Below, one piece after another: positions 10,978-54,750 of a stretch of DNA of 64,000 nucleotides; the stretch's first letter is position 1, and each line of letters starts with the position of its first letter. This DNA is from Lateolabrax maculatus. Lineage: Eukaryota; Chordata; Actinopteri; Acropomatiformes; Lateolabracidae. The translations under genes were made by a program, and so were the position numbers. Below the pieces are notes generated by a model that was not told the DNA's origin, did no database searches, and saw nothing but the letters and a program-made list of their open reading frames with translations. Location: assembly GCA_031216445.1 (NCBI GenBank), contig CM062206.1:12990501-13054500 (forward strand). The letters are read 5' to 3'.

Positions 10978-13767
10978 AAAATAGAATGAAAAGTTAATAT
11001 TGGTGTTGTGATGTTTGTTTCATGTAGTAGTAGTCCTCATCTGAACGTGTATAATGTGTTTCAACACTGTTGTGTTTTGATCCCTTAAAAAATTCTCACA
11101 TATGTCTCAGAGGAATATAAGAGCGAACAGATTTCTAATTAAACTGTGTAAAATGTGGTGAGTGACTTCTTTGTATTCCCCAAACTCCTGAATAATTGCA
11201 AGGTTAAAACTGATTTAGAATATCTGATTTTTTCCCTCATGACAAACACCACTGTGTTTCAGGTTTGCTACAGTCATACAAAATAGATGTAGTACGTGTT
11301 TTTACATCCAGGACACCATCCAGAATTTAGCTTTTTGCCATGGCAGTTTGTTGATTAAACAACTTCAGTCTGTTGTTGTGAGGATGTTCTAATACTCTTC
11401 TATTCTAACAGCCCAGCCTATTCCACATTAGATTACTTATTTAATGTAAATGAAAGGATTGTCAATATTTCTTAAATAATATGTTCTTGTTTTCTTGTGG
11501 TATGTATGTGTATGTTGCATTGAGTGGGAGATATGCTGTATTCATAAGGTGTATATGGAGGGGTAAAAGCACACAGTGCACTTTTGGTGTAGAGGCTCCA
11601 TAAGCTGATAAGGGGAGAAACAGATGCATTGGCAGGTGGATACACACACACACACACAAACACACATTCACGCTACACACATAACTGTTTTTTTTTCACC
11701 CATAAGATCTCTATGATCACAGATAAAATCACCACTATATTTTTTATTCAGGATGCTGCCTCTCTCCTTCATCGCTCACTTGATGTTTCTGTGGCTGTTC
11801 TTCTCTTCAGCTTCAAATACAAAACACAAACCTTTTGGTCAGTCACAAAAAACAACCAAAAACAAAGCTGCATGTAGCAGAGCTTTACCTCGCCATGCTT
11901 CATACCTTTGGACTAACTTCAGATTTAAAACATGACTGTCCCTATGATTTGGTCAGATTTAGCTCAGTTACTAACAGTGATTCATTCTGGTCAGAGAAAG
12001 GTTGGAGCAGCACTAGTTCAGTTTCTTGCCGGTGGGAGTTGAGTCTGCGTTTGTTGGTGTTTGGGTGCGTTTCCCTCTCCTTTCAGGTTGTGGCTGCTGT
12101 TTGGACATTTGGGCGTCCTTGACTCTTCCCGCCTCTGGTGGTGGTTGTTGTTTATGTGTACCAAGACAGACTTTTGTCTTTCCACCTTATTTTGTTCTAT
12201 TAATAAGAACAATAATAAAGGTGACCATGTTGGAGTTATTAACCTACACCATAATATAAGTATTATCTGTTTATTAGTAAAAACTGATTTCAATAACGTT
12301 TGATGGAAACTTACATATGGCCACCATCATCTAATTAGAGATATTTTACATCACTGTGTGTAGTTTAATCAAGATCCTAATCCAGACACAGGTTCTAAAT
12401 CTAAATAATTTTTTATTGGTAAAATAAGACATTTAAAGGATTCTGCAGCCCTGGTCCAGTATTTATCTTCAGTGCATGGACACCTATTTGTTGTTCTATA
12501 CACATGCTCACACACTCCAAAACCTCAAGGGTGTAGCTAAGGTAAGCAGGAGAAAACAGAGGAGGACCTGTTTTGCAGAAACAAACAGAGAGAGAGATTA
12601 ACCTTGGCTGCTTGTTATTCAGCCAAAATGCCTTGAGAGCCATTGGGCGCCAGGTACACACACACACACACACACACATACACACACACACACACACAAA
12701 CATATGGACTGCCAAAGCTCATTCTTTTCAGAAATTAACCATTTCTATCCACAACCAATAATCCAGCCTTTTAGCTGGGATTCCTTGTTCACCCTCAGTT
12801 ATGTAATATTCTTTATGTGTGGCCTACTGGCTGGTTGCTACCCTTAAATCCAATCTCTCCCTCCCTCTCCTTCCATTTAAACAACACACAGTTTATGTTA
12901 GAAAATGATTTATTTCACACTGTTCATCTGAAGGAATGCAAGAGGATCATCACATCATATTTGGTTTTGGTTTCTCTGCTATTTTCCATTGCTGTTGTAC
13001 CCCTCCTGAAATCTTTTACCTGTTTATTCCTTTCCTCTTTGACTTCTCATCCTCTGAAGATATTTAGATAGATTACACACAACAGCACCAACAATTTAAC
13101 ATCATCTCCCCTCTAAAACTGGATAACTGGGCCAGACATTGCAGAGCATACAGCATATCTTTAGTGTGGATTCAAAGTAGCAACCTAGTTTACTGGTGCA
13201 TTATAAGGATACTGTTGCATAACAAATGCAGCTTTGCATCTATTTACAGTATGATCAGTCCAATTCACAACTGGTATAAATAATAACCAATGTCTTACCA
13301 TACAGTTTGATGTTTGATAGATCTACAGGTATTTTCTCAATTTTCTTCTCAATATCCCTTTTCGAAAAGTTTGTTGAAAGTGTTGCATATCCCTCTGTCC
13401 ATGAGCAGCAGTACTTTCATCTGACTCCGTCATGCACTGTTTCACTCATTTTTATTCCCATGCACCTTTAATAAATGATTAGAATACTGACACAGTGCAG
13501 GAGGCATAACTGAGCACTTTAATGTCCCTACGTGTTACACGCCCACCCACACAAACACACACACACACACAACATGGACGAGCACTGACTGCACTGTGAT
13601 GGTCTGGCAGGTACTTTTCGGTCTTTGTCTGTTTAAATGTTTATTTTGTATTATCCAAGATTAATAAATTCCACCCCAAGTACATTTCTGAGAAGATTGA
13701 GTTCAGAAGATTGCACAATGACATAGCTGATGCCATATGAAAGATAGGATTCCAGTCTCCTTCTTTA

Positions 13768-13806
13768 ATAACTTTTTCTTTTCTTTTCTTTCTTTTTCTT
13801 TTCTTT
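13768..13806. repeat. Polypyrimidine TTTTC-type tract
   Basis: About 39 bases on the plus strand are almost only T and C in irregular TTTTC/TTTC units. It is simple sequence with no gene content. Confidence 0.7.
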
Positions 13807-15594
13807 AATAGGCTTTTTAATAGTTCTCGAGTCTGCAGACTTACTACAATAAAACTTTATATCTCTTGAAGGAATAAATGCACCATCCATTCTGCCTAAA
13901 ATGCAGGCACTCTCTTACTGATTGGAGTTCATCCACAAAACATCAAACAATTGGAAGTTGAGAGGAAGCCTTTGTTGGGCACACACACAAAAAAATCAGA
14001 GCATATTTCCTAGAACACAGAAGGAAAACATGCCCCAAATTCTTGGCCTTGCATGCTTTTTTGGCATATTTCAGCTCAGATTTCTATTTGATTTACTCTC
14101 CTATTCAATTTTTAATTTTCCTTCCTTATCTGAGACCAAAGACAATTTTCTACCATGAAGAAAACCAGAGCTTTACTAAAATAAAGGGAATTTTTACGTA
14201 AAATTTATCTTGTCCTGACCACATTATTTGACTGTTAATAATGACTGTTTGAGGCTCAGGGAAATGAACCCTTGTTGAACTGATTGCTTGATTTTTTGCT
14301 TTCCTTCAGATCTGTTCCTGTTAACATGACGGCATAAACTATATATCACAGTGACAAAAGCTGGAACTTAAGAACTCTCTGTGACACAAACACCAGACAC
14401 TTTAATGTCTCATTAGTCTTCCTAATAATCAGTGAGGACACTGATGCTGACACCGTGTTTGTGGATGTGCTTATCTTTAAATATGACATTCATATGCTAT
14501 TATTGCAACTGTTAAATAAGCTACTCCTATTTTCTTTTGCACTTCAAACATCTGGCTGATCTGTTTTCTTGCAATTTGGCAGCCTGCAGTAAAGCTGCAT
14601 GCACTCTGACTGAGCTTGCGACTTATGGATGGAGTTAAACAGACTAAACTATTTGCTTGTGTTGCCCAGTAAGTCTGTGGTTGATTTGTTTAGGTTGTAC
14701 ACAGAGCAGTCTAAGAAGAGGTTTCAGCTATGCAATGAATGCCACGACATAACATGCTTTGATTTACCACAGGTTTCTTCCAAGACTGAAAAAAGCATTC
14801 CACTCCCTCCACATTTTATCCCCACAGATCCACCCAGACACTGTTATACAGAGAATAAATTAACTTTTATTGACATTGAGAGCAAAAAAATCACATTTGG
14901 AATAACAGAGAAAGAGATAAAGAGACCAATGACTGTAGCTACGACAAAGAGGTGGCTGGGAGGTGGAACTAAATACTTTAACAACTTTGTTTGTGTGAAT
15001 CAGTCACTCGGCTCTTTCTACAAAACACAGACAAAACTTACTGACATTTGGGCCTTTTGTAAATCTACAGTATATTCTCCAGTGATATGATGGCGGATGG
15101 GGTTGTGAAGTTTTCCTCTTGCTGTTGAACCTCTAGCCATTGTCTATGGTGTCAGAGGTTCAAACGTCACACAGCTCTTCCTCTTCAGTGTCCATTAATG
15201 TACAGTTTAGTCCAACAAGTACAAATTCCTGGTAATCTTTTTAAGGTACATGAATATGGGTATTTTTACAGCAGTTAGACAACTTTTACATTACCTGTTT
15301 CCCACAGTTAAATGAATGTCTTGTATGTGTAGTGTCAGACCACTTAGTTACGAGATGTACTGTACAGCTCAATATACAGTATCTGACTTTAGAAAGACAC
15401 GTGTATTCTATATTACTGGTCAACACCAGTATAAACCAGTCAACACAGTGCTTTTTGATACAACATACTGAATGTTTCATCATTACATTGTCCAAAACTG
15501 TTATTATTACGTTACAGATTCTACTGGTTAAAATAAAACAGGCAAGACAAAGTGAAAGTGATCCTAAATAAACATTCCTACTCTGATGAATAAA

Positions 15595-15626
15595 GAAAAT
15601 GCCTACACTTGTGTAGAGGCATTTTC
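15595..15626. repeat. Short near-perfect hairpin
   Basis: GAAAATGCCTACAC at 15595-15608 pairs with GTGTAGAGGCATTTTC at 15611-15626 apart from a two-base bulge, leaving a TT loop. It lies about 0.9 kb beyond the stop codon of the minus-strand receptor gene, perhaps in its 3' UTR. Confidence 0.65.
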
Positions 15627-16509
15627 AAGTTGTGTCCAATGTTCTGCTGATCGAAGCGAAAGCAAAAAACAATACAATTCACAGTGAAACATCTCAATTT
15701 AGCGACTAACCAAACATCATTACGGGAATGGCACATCATCAGAAAAATTCTGACTTCCTTATTCAGAGTTCAAAGGGTGAACAGTTGGTGTATGAGCTCA
15801 GATTGAGGCGATATTTGTACATATGTGTATGTGGATTTGTCATACAGGACAAAAATAGTTGGGATGACTGAAATGAACTAGAGAAGACTGGTGGTGTACA
15901 GTAAATTAATCTGGTTTTTAAATGAACAGTGCAGATAAAACAATGATATATACACTGTTTTCAGGGTAGAGACAATTATCTTCCCCTATTTTATATCTTA
16001 CTCAATGTAAAAAAGAACATCTATACAGTGCTCTCTCCTCTACTGCCCCAGTGACTCCCATCCTTTTCCCCCAGTCTTCCCTGTCTGGATGCCCAACTTA
16101 TTTTCCTCTTCTAGATTTGAACAATGTGTCTCTGACATCAAGACAGAGGGTGAAAAAAGATTTTATGTTTTTCTTGTTAATTTGAAACGTGCTAATATAA
16201 CAGTGACGTGTCTTTGTATTTGCTTTTTATTTTGTTAATCATGAATATTTTGTTTCCTGATTGGTTCAACTGACAACATGATTCAGCAGCTTGGCAGAGC
16301 TACACGGCTCTATTTACTTTCTTGAGTTTCCAGAGATATTATAATTTTTCTCATAAAACACTGGGCGGCCCACCTCTACGCAGGCTGAGGACCACTACTA
16401 TACTGCACTCTTCACTGTTTCCTCCCCCATCCATTTTATCCCTTAATCTCTTCTTTATCCCTAATCTTTTTGCGCTGTCTTCCTCCCCTCTCTCTGCTGC
16501 TGCAACCAG

Positions 16510-47151
<30,642 letters not shown>

Positions 47152-47431
47152 CCTGGCAGCGCGCTGCGGACTCCGCCGGCCCCCCTCTCAGTGTCGGCTA
47201 GACGGGGATGGTGCTGCGGCTCGGCGGCGGTGTGAACATGAGGCAGGAGGGAGACGGAGTGTGCATCAGAGTGTGTGAGATCAAAAAGACGGACAGACCA
47301 GGATGAGTGTGTGTGTGTGTGTGGGGGGGGGGCGCGTGCACGCCGCTTCAGGAACACATTCCGTCAAACGCAGGAGCTGCACGAGGACGCGCGTCCGAGC
47401 TGGAGATGTTCAGAAATATGTCTGCAAAGTT

Positions 47432-50400
47432 TCTGTAATGTCTGACACAGACGGTCACTTCGGTCATGGAGTGTTCAGCAGAGTATTCAACTGTGAATTT
47501 ATTACAACTTTATCATGCATATTGCATGAAATATACCCACTTTTTTTTTTTGGTTTAAATTGCTTTTTCTAAAATGCATAGTTCAATATTTACTTTAACA
47601 AGTGATTTTAGTAGGTTTTTTTGTTTGTTTGTTTGTTTTTTTGTTCACCTACATTTAAGACAAGCCATGCAGCGTGGGGGGCGTGTGAGTAGGCGGACTG
47701 TGTGTGTGTGTGTGTGCTTTGTGCAAGTGATGAAAAACTGTGATATCACAAACGCAGGCGTGGCCAGAACATGCTTGCACGTTTCATACGAAGTAAAGCA
47801 GTGCAGTGAAAAAGTTTTCTGCTTCTTGTGATTCAAAGTTGATTTAACTTTTAATAATATTTTAAAATCACTGTAAAGTTTTTCCAGCTCTCATCAATAT
47901 TTTCACACTAACAGCGATGAACCAACAGAGAATTATCACCCGACTCTGCAGTTCCCCTGTAGCCTGGCATCGCCACACTAATTTGCAGTTGCCTATTACT
48001 CTGGAACCTTTCAGTTCATTTTCGATTTCCAAAGGAGACAACCATTCGTTGTGACAGAAGCACGGCAAACACATATTTCATATCAACGTAAAGTTTAAGT
48101 GCAGCTGTTTGTTCTTCTTTTAGAGATAATACACCATCCGGATCGTTTAATACTGACACGACAGCCGATTCATCTGAACGTTCTGCATCAGCCATCTTGG
48201 TTGTTTATGAAAATCCCTCTCTGTCGGCCATCGTGTTAAATATTATCGTATATTAGATGAACGGCTGTGATTGGTTCGACACATTCCAGTTCTGTAAAAA
48301 TCTGTTGTGTATATGCCAGAGCAAATATAACATGAGCTCACAGATTTGTCTGGCTTTTTTATTGTCTGTTTTCAGCTCAAAAGCTATGTTAAACCCACTG
48401 CCTGCCCAGCACCAAATGCCAGACAAAACAAAGAGAGTGACTAGCTGGAACATAGTGAAGCATTTAAAAGAAAACACACCAAAAGGAGCATATATATTGG
48501 ATTTACAATGATCGTGTGGACAAAGACGCAACTCCAAAAGAATGCAAATGTTGCTTTGTGTCAAAGGTGGATGTGTAAATAAGCAATGGTTTTACTAAAA
48601 CATTTGCCATGTCAACTTTATGAATTAATAATATGTCAGTGTTGTGTTTACAGCTTGTCGAGCAGCCTCCGAGTGGCCCAAAACAATTTATTCTGGTTTA
48701 AATTAAACACAAGGCCATGGAGAAATAGCTACCAATCTCCGAACCCATCAGCTGTCACCTGACGACTATTTAGCCTCTCGGGGATCTTCTGGTGTAGCCA
48801 GCGGATATCCAGATAACAGATAACAGATATCCTGGCCAATTAAAAAAAAAAACTAATATGAAGCGAACTACAAACGGACTCAGTGCTAGACATGACCAGG
48901 CCTGGAGCTCTGGCACGGAAAGTAGGCACCGATCACCACTCAACTCTCCATCTCCCACAGCTGCAGACTGTCATTTATGAATGTGATGTGCGTCACACTG
49001 CAATTTCCCACTTCCCAAAGTCACTAAGAAGTTCATCAACTGCATTTTGGTCATATTTGTCACCTTTTTGTGCCAGCCTGGCTCATAATCAAATAACCTA
49101 TTTATTCCGGTCCATAAATAATTCCAGTCGGAAATAGGATCTGTCAGGCGATGAGTGGGAACACTGCACATTTTAGCAAATGTTCTCTCCGCCTGGCTCC
49201 CTTTTTCGCGCTCTCTTCCTCTCAATGGAACAAGGGTGTATCATCTAAGAAGTAGTCCTGTGCCAGTGGTATTAGACCAGTTCTTGCTATTTTCATACTC
49301 CACATGTCTACGTCTCCTAAGTCTGGAGCTCCATCATAGGAGATTTATGCTGTTAGATGTGTTTTGCTACGGAATCCAATATCTGTCTTTGCTGTAGGTG
49401 GGCCGACAGCCACAGTGGGCTCAGTGAAACCTCTGATCACAACCTTCATCCTTGTACTTGCTCTCACTGGGCACACTTCTAGTCAGTGAGGAGGCAGTGA
49501 CATTAAACCAATCCTCATTCTATCAAGGGAAGCACATTGAGCCAACAGTGAACTAAAAGCTAAAGAAGTTTTGTTAAGAACTACCAATAACTTTGCTGAG
49601 GTTGAATGAAACTCTGTCCATAGTGCTGGTCGTATGTGTTACCAGCAGTAATATGCGGCTGTAGAAAGGTGTCAAAGTTATCAAACAAGAAAAAAACATA
49701 AAGAAATCAATTTTTTTTTTTTTCACTTTAGAACTTAACATGACATACCCACCACAGGGAATGCAATAAAATCAGTGGAAAGTCAGTTTTATACTGATGT
49801 GGAAATCAAACATCACTACATGACAAAAGTCAGCTTAGTGTTTGTTAAACATGATGTCAGGCTTATTATAAGCTTTGATCAATGGGATCTTGCAGCTCTG
49901 GGTTAGAAGTGTCAGATTTGTTTTGCCATGTATGACAAAATGACACGTATAACGTCACAACAATGTCAAATCATTTTCAACACTGAAAAAAGGCTTTGAA
50001 CCACAGAACTGGCAGCATGACGTGAAGAGCTGCTGGCATTGTCTGAGGATGGATCACATTTATAGGTTTGTTGCATTGCATTATAACTCCTACAGGCTGT
50101 ACATCTGGATATACATACAGTATGAAAACATTTTGTGTGTGTGTGTGTTTACACAGTGAGTCTGTGAATCTGTTTCACCATAAATATACATTTTCTCCCC
50201 ATGTGTTGCCTCTTCCTGCGCTCTCAACATTATTTTGCCTCTTGGGGGTAGGGGTTTCGAACACTAACACTCGCTGTAACACACCAGAGAAAAGAATGCA
50301 CCAACAACAATACCCCATCTCAGCACACGCATGCTATTAACTGCTGAGACTCTGATCTCTTACAGCCAAACACCACAGATATAGAGACAGAGAATGACTT

Positions 50401-51158
50401 AAATCTGAGCCCTCAGTGCTTTTTACCACAAATTGACAATTATCAGGTAAAACAACAAGGCAAGAAAACTTTTCAGAAGCACCACAGAAGTCTGGGTCTT
50501 GGGTTGCAGACTATATATGTTTAAACAACATTAATGTTTCAAAGTCCAGTCCCTGTGAATCTGAATTCACTCTGCTGTTGAGCTTTGCAGATTTTGAGCC
50601 TACAATCTGTCCACCCTACTCCAAATTAGGACGAAGGAAACATGCACCATATTTTGGCATTTTTAACTGCACCGATTCACTGATGGGAGGCGAACATTAG
50701 CAGAGAGGAAAGACTAAGGGCAGAAAAGAGTGCAAAGACCAGAGGGAGCTGTTAATTCTCTATCTTTTATAAATGAGAAGTGTTCTGCTAATGGACTTAA
50801 CTGTTGTGGAGCTACCGTTGCTTCTTTCCTTCTTCTCTCTGTCCCTTTGTTTTCTTCACGTCCATCCTGTCTTCACCTACTACTTAAAACAAACAGAGCG
50901 AACATACAATTACAAACAGAGACAGTGCTACATTGTTTTGCTTATATGTGGATGTATGTACAGCACACAAGGAAAAGTCAGCAATAACAATGACATATGT
51001 CTTCTGATCTCAATCAATAGTCCTTCAAAAATGACAAAGGATCGTTGACATTTTCAATCCTGTATTTTGTTAAACATCCTCCTCACCGCTCTTTCCCTGT
51101 TTCTAAATTAAATATTTGAAATATTCGCCTGTCCCAGCAGGGTGCATATGTGTGCATT

Positions 51159-51189
<31 letters not shown>

Positions 51190-53230
51190 TAGAATGGGGT
51201 CATATGAGTTTTAGTTTTGAGTCGCTACCTTTGATGTGTGGAAGACGCAAAGCTTTTGCTATGACAGAGAGCACAGGGTTCCCCGAGCTACTCAAGGTGT
51301 GTCTGTGTGCATTTCTGTGTATGTGTGTGAGAAACATGTGCACATGTGACAGGCTTTTAGACAGTTGTGTTTGGAAAACTTATAAAAGCAACAATGAACG
51401 TGAGGATTTTTCTGCAATGTAATACATGTTGTTTCTAAGGTATCTTTGAATATTCGCCCACATGATGAAGTGCATCTTGGTCCTCCTGTCCTGCTGCCAG
51501 CCAGCCATTTGTCTCTGTTACACCGCACAGGTGGCAACTCCGTTTATTATGGAATGTCGAAGAAAGGTCAGACCTCTCACACACACTTAGGAGTTTATTG
51601 TGGAAAAGGTCAGCAGTGCACACAGGGGTGAGGCAAACACAAAGAGAGACACAGTCTGGAAAACACAAACAAAACACACCAAAACAGAGTTGGGCATTGT
51701 GTGGGTGGATAACAACGTGTGTGTGTGTGTTTGCGTGCGTGTGTGATCAAAGAAAGGTTTACATCCAGAATGGCTCGCACAAACCATGCAGAGGCATGGT
51801 CAAATATTTCTATACACATACTTAGAGATGCTTAAGTTCATAAATAGAAGGAGTTTAAATTATTAATGAGTTTTGTTCTGTTGGACTTTAAGTTATTGTC
51901 GCGGTGCATCAACTCTTATCCTCACTTCAGCTTTTAGTTGGTCATTTTTCGTGTGTGGCTGCATCAGTGTTTGACCGAGAGTGTAAATATTACATCACAC
52001 AAAGAAATTCACTGAAAGCCTGGTGCTCATACTTTAAAGGATCTGAGCTTTAATGCAGCACCTTGAAAAGTAGAAACGCAAATTAATACACATGGGAGTT
52101 GCTTTGAAATTTTTGAGGTCTTAGTGAGTCTTTCTTGAATCAAAAACAGGCAAATTCCCTTCCTTCATGTAATTCCACATTCGTGCATATATTGTTAATA
52201 TTTTCTCCTTCAGTCAGATGCATCACATAAGTGCAGTGGTACAAGACAGTTTTAATTCATACATTTAGTTTTTGTCACTTTTATTCCTAATTTTATGTCC
52301 AGAATCTACTGGGCCATATTGTGGTCACATAATTATTTGGCAAACGTTTGTTTTTGAGCAGGTCTGCTTTCCTCACAGATTTTTTTTAATCCATCGAAAT
52401 AGTTTTCCTTAGATTCTGAAAAAAGATTCCTTAGGTAAAATGCCTTGTGCAGAAACAGTGAACTATCTTTGAGCTAAAATTGTGGTTAGGACGCCACCAA
52501 GTGGAAGAAATGTTGATGTACATAAAATTATTGAATAACACAAACGCCTTATATTATAATTCTTCAATGACCACAAACATGTTTCTGAATGGTAAAACAT
52601 GAAGAATTCAGCAATATGGTGTCAGTGAGTTCAGGTAGGTAGAGAAAGATTTCACAACAGTAACAACATCACCACAATATGTTTATATTATGAAATCTTT
52701 TCTGATAAAAAGTAGATAATAATGCATTTTTATTTAAAGATACTATTTTTTAAATCTATACAGCAAGCAAAGCAAACAGTTACAGGAACATCAGAGACCA
52801 TGACTGCAAAAAGCAAAAACACGCCTTTATGTATACATTGTATAAATGCATAAATTATTTCAGAATTTTCTTCTACTGAAGGAATTTTTTAATGACATAC
52901 ACCTAATCATGACATAAACTTCAAAAAGATGGTGACTAGAACCTCCTGAGAATTGGGTTCTGCAATGTATTTGTTTGCTGACAGATTATCAGTCCAGACC
53001 TTCATTCATACAGTCTGTGGTCCAGACAGGGTCGTCATTATGTTGAATCTGTGAGCTTGACTTGTTCCTGTGGGGAAGCACCAGTGTGTGTGTGTGTGTG
53101 TTTGAATGGTCTGTCAGAGCTCTGGCACGCGGATAAGTGGTCACCTTGAGAGGCCGGCCTGATGCTTGACTCCATTCATTCCTCTCTGGTTCCTGGTCAA
53201 ATAAATCTGTGAAAGAAACTCTTTCACATT
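47432..53230. other. Intergenic stretch without recognised genes
   Basis: I see only repeats here: the helicase-like element fragment at 47880-48360, GT runs near 47701-47718 and 51157-51182, a TTTG run near 47621-47643, and AT-rich sequence. Open frames are short and show no conserved motif outside the mobile-element relic. Confidence 0.6.
47880..48360 (-). mobile_element. Fragment of a RecQ-helicase-like mobile element (copy B)
   Basis: On the minus strand an ATG at 48195 opens MADAERSDESAVVSV, followed by DPDGVLSLKEEQTAALKLYV and KYVFAVLL. This resembles the N-terminal motif 0/motif I region of RecQ-type DNA helicases (EEQ..AL..., then VFxVLPTGxGKS). The Walker-A Pro-Thr-Gly-x-Gly-Lys is already destroyed (LLSQRM) and the frame breaks soon after. 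Such frames occur in dispersed fish transposable elements; assignment to a Kolobok-type helicase-bearing family is only a guess. The 5' flank (48195-48360) aligns with copy A at 7035-7218. Confidence 0.6.
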
Positions 53231-53286
53231 CAGAGGAGAGATTCTGAGCTCTGAAGACACTCAGCAGCTTACTGCTCACACTGCAG
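53198..53286 (+). promoter_or_regulatory. Putative core promoter and untranslated first exon of the small secreted-protein gene
   Basis: A TATA-like AAATAAAT at about 53199-53206 precedes a stretch that ends in CACTGCAG|GTAAAG, a strong donor at 53286/53287. The next acceptor, CTATAG at 53511-53516, leads within two bases into the start codon. An untranslated exon of roughly 55-60 bases is inferred. Confidence 0.4.
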
Positions 53287-53402
53287 GTAAAGCTCACATT
53301 TCTGCAACTCTTTATCCACAATGCTTATATATAAAGCTAAGGTTTACACATGTGGTGAAAGATTGCTAAAATAATTTCATGCATAATGTTAGCAATTAGC
53401 AA

Positions 53403-53457
53403 AAATATCTGTCAGAGCAAATAAAACATGAGCTTGCAGATTCGACTGGATTTCCAG
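53403..53457 (-). mobile_element. Small third fragment of the helicase-like element family
   Basis: CAGAGCAAATAAAACATGAG followed by CTTGCAGATTCGACTGGATT matches 48314-48356 (same orientation) and the reverse complement of about 7041-7073. It lies in the intron before the coding exons of the small secreted-protein gene. Confidence 0.55.
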
Positions 53458-53518
53458 ACCCGCATAAAGTGCGTGTATTAACTTAAAACTTACCATATTT
53501 GTTTCACTTTCTATAGAC

Positions 53519-54479
53519 ATGCAATTGGTGATCCTGTTTGCTCTGTTGAGTGGTAAGTCAGAACAAAATCTTAATTGTGTTTAATCAATATGTGTTGATT
53601 AACCCCAAATTTACTTTATTTAAAAATAACATCAAAAATCAAGATGTGCAAAACTTTTTCTTTAGTAAAAATGTGATGAAAATCTGATTTATTATTTTAA
53701 ATGTTAAGGAAGGGCTTGATCATTTGATTCATTGTTCTTGAACACTGAAAATGTTTGTCATCTCTAATTTAAATACAGCTATCATTTTTTAACATTGTAT
53801 TCAGGGGTTTTTGCCGCCCCATTCATGAAGGAAGAGGAGGCAAAGCGATTCATCAGGCTGAAGAGACAGTCAGGATACTGGGATCCACACCACTCTCAGA
53901 ACCAGTGGGGTTATACCATTCAGGAACAGGTAACACTGCGCCTTGTGGTGTGAATACATACAATAAGTCCATTTGAATGAATGCAAATGCCAAGACTTTT
54001 ATATGACAAAGCGTCTTTCTTTTTCAGGTAAACGAGTACTGGACAGCCCTACGGACAGATGCTCAGTACTACATGGACATGGGCAACCTGATGTTTGACC
54101 GTTCTGTGGCTACGTGAGTGAGATAACTACAGTACTATGACTTTATAAAAGGTGGTTTTAATGTCACACCACATTGCACCCTGACATGAGATAGCATCCA
54201 CCAAGTTCATTACTTGATAACTCTGAATTCTTTTTTAAACAGTTACCTTCATTTGAAGCTACTAATGTGACCAAACAGAGCAGAGACATTTTTCCTGAGT
54301 GTTATAACTTGCTTTTAATATGCTATTCAACTGATTTAATTAATCACATTTCTTTAATAATGTATTTTAATTATTTTTCTTCTATCTGGTAATGTTTTAG
54401 GGAAAACAACAGGCTGTATATGGAGATGCTGCGCAATGCACGAGCTCACCTGGATAGCCAGACAGGTGGACACAGATAA
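53519..54479 (+). CDS. Small secreted protein with furin-type site, C3orf85-like (4 coding exons, 107 aa)
   Basis: Coding exons 53519-53552, 53805-53929, 54028-54113 and 54401-54479 join in frame with GT-AG borders and end in TAA. Residues 1-16 (MQLVILFALLSGVFAA) are a clear signal peptide. After a short acidic/basic propeptide comes Arg29-Leu-Lys-Arg32, a furin-type site, then Gln33-Ser-Gly-Tyr-Trp-Asp-Pro-His-His. The rest (33-107) is rich in Trp, Tyr, Gln and Asn, has no Cys and no membrane segment, and looks helical around residues 50-70 and 83-98. The APF...RLKR...YWDPxHS pattern resembles my memory of human C3orf85, an uncharacterised small secreted protein; this name is tentative. The gene runs tail-to-tail with chrnb3, about 2 kb apart. 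Its function is unknown. Confidence 0.75.
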
Positions 54480-54750
54480 AGCTCCAGCATTTACTCTAAT
54501 GTGATTTACAGGTCGACCAGGAATACATTTTAAGATATTCTGAGCTTCAATCATTAACCTATTTTATGAAGGAATATATTAGTTTTGCCTTTATACATTA
54601 TACTGTATTAAGTGGACCTTAGATTGTAAAACAGTTGCGGTTAAAAGGGTGCATAACATTGTATACTTACGATTGTACAAACAATAACAAACAACAATCC
54701 ACATATTAAGGCTACACTTCTGTTGTTCATTTTAAAATATAAAATAAACA
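54480..54750 (+). other. Probable 3' UTR of the C3orf85-like gene
   Basis: AT-rich sequence follows the stop codon. An AATAAA within AAAATAAACAG near 54740-54747 is a plausible poly(A) signal. Confidence 0.35.

Larger units (their letters stand above)
3386..16509. other. Gene-poor intergenic stretch
   Basis: I see no convincing conserved exon here on either strand. The open frames are short or of unfamiliar composition (the longest is 153 codons at 14629-15090). The stretch holds dispersed-repeat relics near 4081-4235, 7035-7275 and 8770-9465. CA/GT microsatellites occur at about 6693-6724, 9858-9872, 11641-11659, 12656-12698 and 13550-13570, and there is a pyrimidine tract near 13768-13806. 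The left part is the downstream flank of the AhpD-like gene; the right end is the 3' flank of the minus-strand receptor gene, whose 3' UTR boundary I could not place. Confidence 0.6.

Noticed and set aside
14629..15090. 153-codon open frame on the plus strand
   Set aside because: No recognisable domain, no promoter or splice context, and its composition is what AT-rich intergenic sequence can give by chance.
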